Shown here: piece after piece, positions 25,534 to 33,985 of the stretch
Numbering within the stretch: the first letter of the stretch is position 1
Layout of the letters: each line of letters begins with the position of its first letter
Assembly (NCBI GenBank): GCA_964525555.1
Contig: CAZGHN010000001.1
Coordinates: 248,001 to 312,000 of the forward strand
DNA: 64,000 bases
DNA from: JAFGHJ01 sp964525555
GTDB lineage: Bacteria > Hydrothermota > UBA3072
Reading direction: 5' to 3'
Made by a program: the position numbers and the translations under genes
Notes under the pieces: model-generated
Seen by the model: the letters and a program-made list of their open reading frames with translations, nothing else
Databases searched by the model: none
What the model was told of the DNA's origin: nothing

Positions 25534-26549
25534 GGGAATTCCACCCAGATAAACCTAATTTTACTACTCGCAAGATCCCCAATAGACTTCACTTCAATTC
25601 CATTCAACTCATTCGATGATCTAACCACAACATGAAAAATTGTATCACTGGGAACCCTTCTGAAGAAAGCACCAAGTTCAAATTTTAACGTGTCGTCTTC
25701 CACATAATTATAAGCATCAAGTGCATACCCCGAGGTGCTGATAACAGCTGTTAAATTAAATGGTATGCTATCTGCATCATCAAAAAACAGTTCAGCTTTA
25801 GCTATTTTATTCAAACGTAAAGGTAGCGAATCTCTCGGAATGTAAAGATGCGTTCTAAGAGATATTCCTTTGCCAACCAATAGAGAATCAGAAAAAGTGG
25901 TATCTTGAAATGGATTTTTTACCAGATAAGCATCCTCTAAACATGAAACATAATCATCTCCGGGTATTAATTTTAATCTGGTTGCACGGGCGGCATTAAA
26001 AGAATAAAAACGGTCCGTATGAATAGCTAAACCATAATCTTCAATTGCGCTAATTGTCGATGGATCCAGACTAAGCGAATCACCTAAAAAGACAAGCGAA
26101 TTTGAATCAACAAGTGGCGTATCAATATGTATAGGATACATATTAGCGACAGTTATCGGATTAGCAGTATCGATAAGTGAACCAATATCATTCCAATCAT
26201 ATGTGGAATCTTCACTCCATTCCTGTTTTAGTTTGTAAAAAGTAAATACACAAGTACAGGTATCCGAAACAAATCTGACAAATATACTATCAAAAGTTTT
26301 AAAAGTATCAGGCAGAGCTTCGAATTTCATTATAGAATAAGAATCAAAATGACCCTTCTCCCCGCAGAATAATTTTGCCGAAGCACCTGTATTTAAAACT
26401 CTAACTCTGGTATAACCCGAATCGATCTGCACAACTTTGTCTAATACAGGAATTGGGTCTACCGTATACTCTTTCTTAGGCTCGCATGCGCTTAATGCCA
26501 AAAAAAGAATAATAACTATAAAAGCCTTAAATAAAATATATTTTTTCAA
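25530..26549 (-). CDS. Lipoprotein of unknown function in the bamA operon
   Basis: 339 residues from a TTG at 26549 that overlaps the bamA TGA in a TTGA arrangement. An in-frame ATG at 26582 would add 11 residues inside bamA and spoil the signal sequence. From TTG the start reads MKKYILFKAFIVIILFLALSAC, a clean lipoprotein signal with Cys22 at the lipobox. The mature protein is acidic and strand-rich with aspartate-serine-rich loops. No domain recognised. Its place directly after bamA could suggest a Bam-associated lipoprotein, but it does not resemble BamB-E. Confidence 0.65.
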   Translation of the reverse strand: MKKYILFKAFIVIILFLALSACEPKKEYTVDPIPVLDKVVQIDSGYTRVRVLNTGASAKLFCGEKGHFDSYSIMKFEALPDTFKTFDSIFVRFVSDTCTCVFTFYKLKQEWSEDSTYDWNDIGSLIDTANPITVANMYPIHIDTPLVDSNSLVFLGDSLSLDPSTISAIEDYGLAIHTDRFYSFNAARATRLKLIPGDDYVSCLEDAYLVKNPFQDTTFSDSLLVGKGISLRTHLYIPRDSLPLRLNKIAKAELFFDDADSIPFNLTAVISTSGYALDAYNYVEDDTLKFELGAFFRRVPSDTIFHVVVRSSNELNGIEVKSIGDLASSKIRFIWVEFP

Positions 26550-28750
26550 AATGTCGTACCTATCTGGAAATGAGGTTTCCATCGTCTTTCATTTTCATAC
26601 AAATTCAAGTTATATCCAAAATCAACACCAAAAATTCCCATCATCGGTATCTCTACTCTAAATCCAACCCCAACGCCATAAAAAAGATCCGTCAGATCAG
26701 CTTCTTGTAAATTCGAATAACAATTACCGGCATCTAAAAATATCATACCATACCCCCTATCAGCAAAATTCAATCTTAATTCTAAATTATTAAGTAAGGC
26801 AAAATTGCCTCCAACATATCTCCTTCTTCGATCAGGTACAATGACCTCATTATCGTAACCGCGCAACCCCCAAGAACCAATACCACCAAGCAGAAATTTC
26901 TCAAGTAAAGGAACATCGTTACCCCCAGGGGCAAAAGCGTAACCTATTATAGTTCTATTCATAACTACCAGATCTTTAGCAAAAATAGATTGGATTTTCC
27001 TGGTCTCGAATACCACTTTATTATATCTTCTAGTACCACCCAGAATCCCACCGGCATACTTACAACCTAAAGAATAATAGCTACCCACAGTAGGAGCAAT
27101 TTTAGAATCTCTGGAATCGTAAACCAGATTACCATACAATGAACTTTCCCAGTTGGTTCCAGAATTCAAATCCGGATCAACGGCTTTGACTTCTTCCCTT
27201 TCGAGTCGGTAAGTAAATGATGATGTAAGGTTTCTCTCCGTGTTAAGAATTCTTCCGAGAGATATCGAACCTCCTACTTCTTTAACACTGTAGCTAGGCC
27301 TTTGCCAATAAGTATTGTAAAGACTAAACCCGGCAGAAGTAGGGGTGTCAAAAAGCCATGGCTGACTCCATGATACCGACATACTCTGAAGGGATCTATT
27401 TTCTACTGAAGCAAGCGTCCTTTCCAAAGAAAAACTAAATATTTGACCTGTTCCAAATACATTAGGCATTGTCACGTTTATTCCTCCGGTAAGACCTATA
27501 GTACCAGAATAAGCTACACTTCCGGAAAAATAACCAGTTGGTTTTTCTGTTACTTCCAGAATAAGATCTATAGAATCAGAAGAAGGGAATTCCATATCAA
27601 TCTTCATATCAGAAAAATAACCCAACCTAAATATATTTCTGTAACTATGCATTATTCTATCCCTTTGAAAAAGCCTTCCGGGATAAATAACCGTGTTTCT
27701 CCTTATTACTTTATCATAAGTTTTATCGTTACCCTTTATATTAACAAATCTTATATAAACAGGATTTCCTTTTTCTACATAAAGGTCGATATCAACTATT
27801 GAATCTTTAACTATATTATAATTTGGTAATATTGTCGGACTTAAATATCCGAACTCTGAATAAAAAATAGAAAGGTCTTCCATTGTTTTCTGAATCTTAC
27901 CTTCATCAAACAACTTTCCTTTCTTCCATTTTATTCTGCTTGAAATAAAACCAAGATCTTCCGGACCATCCAGATGAGTCTCTCCAAAATAGTATAGCCT
28001 TCCTTCATCGACAACGTAATTTATTACAGCACCATTATCCAGATAATCAACATAAAAACTATCTACAGAAGCACTCAAATATCCATGTTTTCTATATAAA
28101 GCTTCAATTTTAGGAATATCAGCCTGCAAAGAGTCCAATTTCAGACCATTATCTCTCCAGAAAAGATACCAGGTTTTAGTTTTATTTGAAAGAACTTTGG
28201 AAAGAGCGTGGTCTGAAAGTCCCTTATTATTAATAAAATTAAGTTTTTTTACTTTATATTTTGCCCCTTCCTCAATATTAAAAACTACGTTTACGCCGTC
28301 TTCCTCTTCTTCGGTCGAGAATGAAACCTTAGTACCCGAAAAACCCTTTTCCTTATATAAATCATATATCTTTTCCTTAATCCTATGTAATTTATAATCT
28401 GAAAACATAGCAGGAGGAGATAAATCGACTAAAGATGAGATATCTCCGTCACTCAATTTATTATTACCCTGAAACCTCAGTGATTTAAGACGAGGATTTT
28501 CATCCACCCTAATTATCAATCGTATCCCGCCACCTTTCCGTCTGGCATTTAGTTCAACATCGGTAAAAACACCAGTCCTATAAAGACTTTTAATCGCCTC
28601 TATCCCCTTTTCCTTAGTCAAGATATCTCCTATCTTAAATCCTGAAGAACGTACAACAAGGGAAGTATCGACTTCCATAAGTCCTACTACATCTATTTCT
28701 ACAATTACCTCTCCATAAGGAAAAGCAAACAATAAAAGTAATCCTAACAT
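26546..28750 (-). CDS. bamA: Outer-membrane assembly factor BamA
   Basis: 734 residues. Core of the Bam complex that folds outer-membrane proteins. A signal peptide (about 1-15) is followed by four or five POTRA domains (about 18-370; for example GDILTKEKGIEAIKSLYRTGVF, LIIRVDENPRLKSLRFQGNNKLSD, GAKYKVKKLNFINNKGLSD). The Omp85 16-strand barrel follows, ending in a phenylalanine (FQIGTTF). Inside the barrel, GIGSWGLRGYDNEVIVP corresponds to the conserved L6 loop VRGY/F motif. It heads the lipid A/outer-membrane operon. Confidence 0.95.
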   Translation of the reverse strand: MLGLLLLFAFPYGEVIVEIDVVGLMEVDTSLVVRSSGFKIGDILTKEKGIEAIKSLYRTGVFTDVELNARRKGGGIRLIIRVDENPRLKSLRFQGNNKLSDGDISSLVDLSPPAMFSDYKLHRIKEKIYDLYKEKGFSGTKVSFSTEEEEDGVNVVFNIEEGAKYKVKKLNFINNKGLSDHALSKVLSNKTKTWYLFWRDNGLKLDSLQADIPKIEALYRKHGYLSASVDSFYVDYLDNGAVINYVVDEGRLYYFGETHLDGPEDLGFISSRIKWKKGKLFDEGKIQKTMEDLSIFYSEFGYLSPTILPNYNIVKDSIVDIDLYVEKGNPVYIRFVNIKGNDKTYDKVIRRNTVIYPGRLFQRDRIMHSYRNIFRLGYFSDMKIDMEFPSSDSIDLILEVTEKPTGYFSGSVAYSGTIGLTGGINVTMPNVFGTGQIFSFSLERTLASVENRSLQSMSVSWSQPWLFDTPTSAGFSLYNTYWQRPSYSVKEVGGSISLGRILNTERNLTSSFTYRLEREEVKAVDPDLNSGTNWESSLYGNLVYDSRDSKIAPTVGSYYSLGCKYAGGILGGTRRYNKVVFETRKIQSIFAKDLVVMNRTIIGYAFAPGGNDVPLLEKFLLGGIGSWGLRGYDNEVIVPDRRRRYVGGNFALLNNLELRLNFADRGYGMIFLDAGNCYSNLQEADLTDLFYGVGVGFRVEIPMMGIFGVDFGYNLNLYENERRWKPHFQIGTTF

Positions 28751-28759
28751 AGCGCCTCA

Positions 28760-28787
28760 ACAATAATATATTTTGCTATAAAGTCAA
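28760..28787 (-). promoter_or_regulatory. bamA operon promoter
   Basis: Minus strand: -35 TTGACT (28782-28787), 16-bp spacer, -10 TATTGT (28760-28765). Nine bases separate the -10 from the ATG at 28750, so the mRNA would have at most a 2-3 base leader. Confidence 0.7.
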
Positions 28788-28909
28788 GGGTTTCCACAAA
28801 AGACCTATCTATCCTTATACCCGTCAGCTAAATCCCAATGCTTAAATAAAATATTAATTGCAGATCCACGTAATACTTTCCCATGAAGTTCATTAAACAA
28901 AAAAAAGAA

Positions 28910-30220
28910 CTAATATGCCCCTTTACCAAAAAATATTGTATGAGGTGTCTGACTAAGAAGATGCAAATCAAACAATAATGTTCTATTTTCGGCATAATAT
29001 ATATCAAGAAAACAAGATTTTGCAAAAGTTAACCTCGCTCTCCCAAATATTTGCCAAAGTCCGGTTATACCCTGCTCTACTGAAAGCCGTTTCTTATGCC
29101 AATCCGAGTATTGTTTCACCTCGTATTCCATAGGAGGTCTGGGGCCAACTAAAGAAAGTTCTCCTTTTAAAACATTAAAAAATTGTGGCATTTCATCAAT
29201 ACTCGTTTTCCTTAATAATTTCCCCAAGGAAGTTACTCTAGAATCATTCATCAATTTAAATTTAAGTTCTTTTTTACCGTTTATGCACTCTTTTACATAT
29301 TCTCTATGCGGTTCATCACCGGAAGTCACCACCATGGAACGAAACTTAAACATTTTAAAAACTTTACCTTTTTTGCCGATTCTATTATCTATAAAAAAAA
29401 CCGGCCCTTCAGAAGTAAGTTTAATACCTATTGCTGCAGCAACCATAAAAGGAGAGAAAAGAAGTATAGCAAAAATTGCGCCTAAAAAATCTATTATTTT
29501 TTTTGTTAAAAGATAAAACTTCGAGGAATCTTTCCATCTAAAGTAAATAACAGGAGCATTACCAAGATAAGCCCAATAATCGACATCATCTATACCGGCT
29601 AAAATTGGAGCAAATAAAATCACAGGAACCTTATCTTTAAAAAAAAATAATTGGTCAATAAGATCTTCCCAATTTTCAGTATATGTAGAAAGAACAATCG
29701 GTATACGCCTCTTTACGTACTCTTCTATTTCATCTCTTTTTTTTGATATTCCAATTATCTTAACACCTGAAATCGTATGATATTCCAACCAACTACGTAT
29801 ATCCTCGGAATTACCTTCAGGCGCATAAAGCACAACTCCTTTCCTAGATAACAATAAAGAAAAAATAGGAAGCAGGATAATTCTTGAAAAATAGGCAAGA
29901 AATGAAAACACAAATAAAAGAATAAACACGGAAAATACATACTGTGTATATAGCGAAGAGGAAATCGCTAACCAAAGTAAATAAAATATAAATACATATA
30001 CAATTCCTTTTGTAGTTCTATAAATGTATCGGAAACGATTCAAAAAAACAAGATAATTGTATAAATCAAGATAAGCAAATATAGCAATGACCAGGAAAGT
30101 AAAAACGAATAATTCCAGATAAAGATTGCTGACAAATCCAATTACCCTTTCAGGAAATACCTGATATACCAGAACAACTGAAATAAATGAAGATATTATA
30201 TCAAAAAACAAAAGCAGCAA
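28910..30220 (-). CDS. Undecaprenyl-phosphate sugar phosphotransferase (initiating glycosyltransferase)
   Basis: 436 residues from TTG 30220. Transfers the first sugar-phosphate to the lipid carrier. Four N-terminal transmembrane helices precede a nucleotide-binding-like central domain (about 135-240). A C-terminal bacterial sugar transferase domain (about 245-436) follows, with the membrane re-entrant helix, RIGKKGKVFKMFKFRSM, TSIDEMPQFFNVLKGELSLVGPRPP and GITGLWQIFGRA. The start is uncertain: the best ribosome-binding site (GGAGG, complement of 30248-30252) sits six bases from an in-frame ATA at 30241, just after a stop codon. ATA would add seven residues. Divergent from the wzz operon. Confidence 0.9.
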   Translation of the reverse strand: MLLLFFDIISSFISVVLVYQVFPERVIGFVSNLYLELFVFTFLVIAIFAYLDLYNYLVFLNRFRYIYRTTKGIVYVFIFYLLWLAISSSLYTQYVFSVFILLFVFSFLAYFSRIILLPIFSLLLSRKGVVLYAPEGNSEDIRSWLEYHTISGVKIIGISKKRDEIEEYVKRRIPIVLSTYTENWEDLIDQLFFFKDKVPVILFAPILAGIDDVDYWAYLGNAPVIYFRWKDSSKFYLLTKKIIDFLGAIFAILLFSPFMVAAAIGIKLTSEGPVFFIDNRIGKKGKVFKMFKFRSMVVTSGDEPHREYVKECINGKKELKFKLMNDSRVTSLGKLLRKTSIDEMPQFFNVLKGELSLVGPRPPMEYEVKQYSDWHKKRLSVEQGITGLWQIFGRARLTFAKSCFLDIYYAENRTLLFDLHLLSQTPHTIFFGKGAY

Positions 30221-30367
30221 TTGCTGTTTTCTCCAGATTATTTTTTACCTCCCTTTTACTAATATTAGACGAACAAAACCCTATATAGTTCCATTTTATC
30301 TATTTTTCCGGAAAGAACTAAATTCAAACGAATTAATAAAATAGCAAATTTTTCTATTTGTCAACCA

Positions 30368-30395
30368 TTGACTTGAATAATTATTGAAATATAAT
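30368..30395 (+). promoter_or_regulatory. Promoter for the wzz polysaccharide operon
   Basis: -35 TTGACT (30368-30373), 16-bp spacer, -10 TATAAT (30390-30395). It would give an untranslated leader of about 125 bases before wzz, the longest of the promoters found here. Confidence 0.75.
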
Positions 30396-30462
30396 TAAAT
30401 TTGCAAGATCAGGAAATTAATATTACATGTTAAAGGTTTATTTATATATTTGTCATGATAAT

Positions 30463-30480
30463 AAACCTCAAGGGTTTTTT
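30463..30480 (+). terminator. Leader hairpin with U-run (possible attenuator)
   Basis: AAACCT-CAA-GGGTTT hairpin (30463-30477) running into six T residues (30475-30480). It lies between the promoter at 30368-30395 and the wzz ATG at 30527. An intrinsic-terminator-like element in a leader suggests conditional read-through into the polysaccharide genes (inference), as with RfaH/NusG-paralogue-controlled loci. Confidence 0.45.
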
Positions 30481-30526
30481 ATAGCGGTATATTTTTTTAA
30501 ACATTAAAACCGTTAAGGAGGTTCAA

Positions 30527-31192
30527 ATGAATAATACTGAAGAGTTTGATATACTTGCAATAATTCATAAATTATGGGAGAGAAAATTTTTTCTGGCTTT
30601 CTGCACATTTATACCTGCCATAATTGCGATGATAGTTAGTTTTTTAATTCCAAAAAAATACACTTCTAGCGTAACCATTTTAGCGCCTGAAGTTGCATCT
30701 GGAGGAGGAATAATTCAAACTCCCTTCGGCGGCTTTTCAACAAGCGGTTTAAGCGGAGACATTATAAGCTCTCAGGCACTAGTTGCTATCATTAAGAGCG
30801 ATGAAATGATAGAAAATGTCATTAAAGAATTCAATCTCGCAGAAAAACTGAAATTTAAAAGTAAACGGGCTCTTATAAAATTCGTTCGAAATGAAGTAAG
30901 TTCGACAGAAATTTTAGCCGACGAAGGTACTGTGACAATATCAGTTTGTTATTTCTCACCGGAAGAAAGCAAAGAAATATTAGAGTTTTATCTATCAAAC
31001 CTGGAAAATTTAAATAGAAAATTAAAGCTGACTACCCAAACTCCTATTGTTAAGATTCTTAGCCCTCCCTTCCTTCCCGAAAGAAAATCTTTTCCGAAAA
31101 CCAAATTCAATATGGCGATTGCCGGATTGGGAGGTCTAATTTGCGGACTTTTATTTCTCTACTTTAGGGAACGCACTGCAAATATTACATGA
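30527..31192 (+). CDS. Wzz-type polysaccharide co-polymerase
   Basis: 221 residues, AAGGAGG site before the ATG. Wzz domain: transmembrane helix about 24-45 (FLAFCTFIPAIIAMIVSFLIP) followed by KKYTSSVTILAP. The periplasmic part is mostly helical. A second transmembrane helix near 195-215 is preceded by the proline motif SPPFLPERKSFPKTKFN. No C-terminal tyrosine-kinase domain. It controls chain length of the surface polysaccharide. The stop overlaps the next ATG (ATGA). Confidence 0.9.
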   Translation: MNNTEEFDILAIIHKLWERKFFLAFCTFIPAIIAMIVSFLIPKKYTSSVTILAPEVASGGGIIQTPFGGFSTSGLSGDIISSQALVAIIKSDEMIENVIKEFNLAEKLKFKSKRALIKFVRNEVSSTEILADEGTVTISVCYFSPEESKEILEFYLSNLENLNRKLKLTTQTPIVKILSPPFLPERKSFPKTKFNMAIAGLGGLICGLLFLYFRERTANIT

Positions 31193-32616
31193 ATTCTATA
31201 AAAAAACTCTCAACTATAATTGAAGATGAAGTTGGGAAAAAAAACTTTATCGTATCTATTTTTTTACTCACAATTCTTGGTATAATTTCCGCAATAGAAC
31301 CATTTTACACCTTAATCGCTTTTGGCGGGGCAACATTGTTATTACTCGCAATATTAAATCCTAAAGAAGCATTTCTCGCTGCAGGTATTTTTCTTATATT
31401 CCAAACAGCTATCACAAGAAATATGGTTTTTCTCGGCAGCCCTGAAGGAATCATCAATTTAATAAATAGATCAGATGAGGTTATATGGGCATTTTTCATT
31501 AGTTATTTATTAATACGAAATTATAGAGGCAACACCTGGCAATTTAAAAAAACAAATTTGGAATCAATCGCAATTATTTTTGCCAGTATTGGATTATTAT
31601 CCGCTTTCTTAAATCGTACCTCAATATTCTGGTCATCAGTCTCAATTTTTTTAGCATTAAAGGGATTTTTCATATATTGGATAGCGCGAAATTTCTCATT
31701 AGATGAGTATAAAGTCATATTATTTTTTAAAACAATTTTATACATCCTTGTACTTACAGCAATTATTGGAATTCTCCAATATATAGGAATACAGATTTTA
31801 ACTATCGGATCGGTAGAACGCATGGGAGTAAAAGCCGCAACTTCAATATTTGCCCATCATGGAGAATTTGGCTCTCTAATGGCTGCGGGAATTGCATTAT
31901 CCGTGGGTCTGAAACTCGGAACAGGTAACAACAAATGGATTTATATCACTTACATATTGGCTTTTGGGCTATTAGCATCTACAGTAAGGAGAAGTGTAGT
32001 TGGAATAATCTTAGGAATACTTTTCGTAATGCTTTTTTATAGAAAATTTAGAATCCAAAAAAAATACGCCTACTATTCTCTCGGAATAATCATATTTACC
32101 GGTGTATTTTTTTATGGAAGATTTTCAAAAATAATCACAAGAACCCAGGAAGAATACAGTATATCCGTACAACCTAGATATTTTCTATACTATGGGGCTT
32201 TTGAGATATTAAAAAATAAACCGTTGTTAGGTGAAGGTCCGGGAACTTACGGAAGTTATGTATCGACTGTCACCAAAAGTAAAATATACCAGAAATACAA
32301 GATAATAGTAGCAGATCAATTCAAGATGGATACTTTTTGGGGAATGCTCTTAGGAGAATATGGCATTCTGGGTACAATGATTTTTTGTTTGCTGCTATTG
32401 ATTTTATTCCGTATTTTACTAATTTCATTTCCAAAAAATGACAATAAAACTTTTCTAAAAGGTCTATATATCGGGTATATAATACTTTCTATCGATTTTC
32501 TATTTGAATCTATGTTTACACCATTATATTCAAAATCCTTGTTCGCATTTTTGTTTTTTGCAGGAATAGGACTGTTAACCGGACTCAACAATCAACCTTT
32601 TGGAGAAATATCATAA
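31189..32616 (+). CDS. O-antigen ligase/polymerase family membrane protein
   Basis: 475 residues with about 10-12 predicted transmembrane helices. The Wzy_C-type region with a large periplasmic loop is near 330-400 (NKPLLGEGPGTYGSYV..., QFKMDTFWGMLLGEYGILG), including the HxxxG-like conserved features of the WaaL/Wzy superfamily. Whether it is a ligase or a polymerase cannot be told from sequence alone. Coupled to wzz by a 4-base overlap. Its last 25 bases overlap, tail to tail, the opposite-strand glycosyltransferase. Confidence 0.85.
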   Translation: MNSIKKLSTIIEDEVGKKNFIVSIFLLTILGIISAIEPFYTLIAFGGATLLLLAILNPKEAFLAAGIFLIFQTAITRNMVFLGSPEGIINLINRSDEVIWAFFISYLLIRNYRGNTWQFKKTNLESIAIIFASIGLLSAFLNRTSIFWSSVSIFLALKGFFIYWIARNFSLDEYKVILFFKTILYILVLTAIIGILQYIGIQILTIGSVERMGVKAATSIFAHHGEFGSLMAAGIALSVGLKLGTGNNKWIYITYILAFGLLASTVRRSVVGIILGILFVMLFYRKFRIQKKYAYYSLGIIIFTGVFFYGRFSKIITRTQEEYSISVQPRYFLYYGAFEILKNKPLLGEGPGTYGSYVSTVTKSKIYQKYKIIVADQFKMDTFWGMLLGEYGILGTMIFCLLLLILFRILLISFPKNDNKTFLKGLYIGYIILSIDFLFESMFTPLYSKSLFAFLFFAGIGLLTGLNNQPFGEIS

Positions 32617-33854
32617 AATCTATGTTTTTCTAAAGCTTTCTCATACACTTTCGATACATTCTTATAATGCACTTCTGGATCACATTTTCTTTCAACCATC
32701 TTCCTCGCCCTTTTTCCCATATCTTTAAATTTCTTGGGGTTTCTGATCATCCAGGAAATTCTTCCTGCAAGGTCATCTACATTTCCGGGTTCAAATAAAA
32801 GACCAGTTTCACCATCTTTCACCAATTCCGGAATACCTCCTATTTTAGAACCTACAACCGGTTTACCAAAAGCAAAAGACTCAAGAATCGAATACGGGAA
32901 ATTTTCATAACATTCGGACGGCACTAATACAAACATAGCGCCACTAATAACTTTTTGCAATTTTTCTCTATTCAAATATCCAAGAAACTCTATCTTATCA
33001 GGAGTAAGATTATTAGCTATTGTTTCAAGCTCAACTCTCAATGGACCATCTCCTGCAATTAACAGCTTTACGTTATTGCATAAAGAAACTGCTTTAATAA
33101 GTGTTTTAATTCCCTTTTCATAAGAAAGCCTGCCAAAATAAAGAATATACCCGCTATTATTTAAGGAAACTGTAAACTTACTACTATCGATAAAATTAGG
33201 TATATGAACAACTTTCCAAGCAGGAAAACCAGATTCAATAAGTTTTTCTTTCGAAAATTTACTCGGAACTATAAAGAAATCAGGAATATCTAGAAGACCT
33301 AAATACCTATGCACATACTCTTCCAACATTACCATAAAACTTGCAGCATAAGAATTCTTTCTGCATTTATTAATTAAAACATTAAAAAATTTACCACTTT
33401 TGCATTTTTCACAAACCTTGTTATTCGAGTAAAAAGAATTATTGGGACATAATAAAAAAAAATCATGCAAAGTCCATACGATTGGAATATTTCTCTCTTT
33501 AAGTACATGGAAAATCGAAGGAGTGATATGCCGGTGAATATTCTGAATATGAGCAATATCCACAGGGTATTTATTCAGCAATTCCTTTAACCTTTTCTTT
33601 GATTCTGTGGAATAAATCGTCCTTTTTATTATTTTAAAACCACTTTTAATACGATTTTTCTTCATCTCTTCAATTAAATCAATTTCAGGAACAAAGAACT
33701 CGGAATATTTACTGGGCAAGTTAAGTGGGTGTTTCATTGCAAAATTAACAACTTGATGGTTCCCTATTTGCTGAAGCAAATCAGAAAGCTCAAAAGAATA
33801 AACGCAATCTCCTCCCCTATAATAGTGAAAAGTATTGACATTTAGTATATTCAT
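32592..33854 (-). CDS. GT4-family glycosyltransferase
   Basis: 420 residues. GT-B fold: the N-terminal domain starts MNILNVNTFHYYRGGD. A cysteine-rich segment lies near 140-165 (LLCPNN...VCEKCKSGKF...KC), as in some GT4 enzymes. The C-terminal glycosyl transferase group 1 domain has LYFGRLSYEKGIKTLIKA, LLIAGDGPL and the ESFAFGKPVVGSKIGGIPELV nucleotide-sugar motif. It is the only minus-strand gene in this part of the locus and has its own promoter. Confidence 0.92.
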   Translation of the reverse strand: MNILNVNTFHYYRGGDCVYSFELSDLLQQIGNHQVVNFAMKHPLNLPSKYSEFFVPEIDLIEEMKKNRIKSGFKIIKRTIYSTESKKRLKELLNKYPVDIAHIQNIHRHITPSIFHVLKERNIPIVWTLHDFFLLCPNNSFYSNNKVCEKCKSGKFFNVLINKCRKNSYAASFMVMLEEYVHRYLGLLDIPDFFIVPSKFSKEKLIESGFPAWKVVHIPNFIDSSKFTVSLNNSGYILYFGRLSYEKGIKTLIKAVSLCNNVKLLIAGDGPLRVELETIANNLTPDKIEFLGYLNREKLQKVISGAMFVLVPSECYENFPYSILESFAFGKPVVGSKIGGIPELVKDGETGLLFEPGNVDDLAGRISWMIRNPKKFKDMGKRARKMVERKCDPEVHYKNVSKVYEKALEKHRFYDISPKG

Positions 33855-33861
33855 ACAAAAG

Positions 33862-33889
33862 AAAATAATATATAATTTTTATATGTCAA
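33862..33889 (-). promoter_or_regulatory. Promoter for the minus-strand glycosyltransferase (leaderless type)
   Basis: Minus strand: -35 TTGACA (33884-33889), 16-bp spacer, -10 TATTTT (33862-33867). Seven bases separate the -10 from the ATG at 33854, with no ribosome-binding site. Confidence 0.7.
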
Positions 33890-33919
33890 TATAAACAAAA
33901 CAAATAGAAAGTAAAAAAC

Positions 33920-33947
33920 TTGACAAATCATAACAACTTCTTATCTT
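33920..33947 (+). promoter_or_regulatory. Promoter for the radical SAM/glycosyltransferase run
   Basis: -35 TTGACA (33920-33925), 16-bp spacer, -10 TATCTT (33942-33947). The -35 lies 31 bases from that of the divergent glycosyltransferase promoter, so the two may interfere. Confidence 0.75.
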
Positions 33948-33985
33948 AAACCGAAAATCATAAATATATAAGGAGACTTATAGAA

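Noticed and set aside
26550..26582. ATG start for the bamA-operon lipoprotein
   Set aside because: It adds 11 charged residues before the signal peptide and lies inside bamA. The TTG at 26549 overlaps the bamA stop exactly and gives a proper lipoprotein signal.
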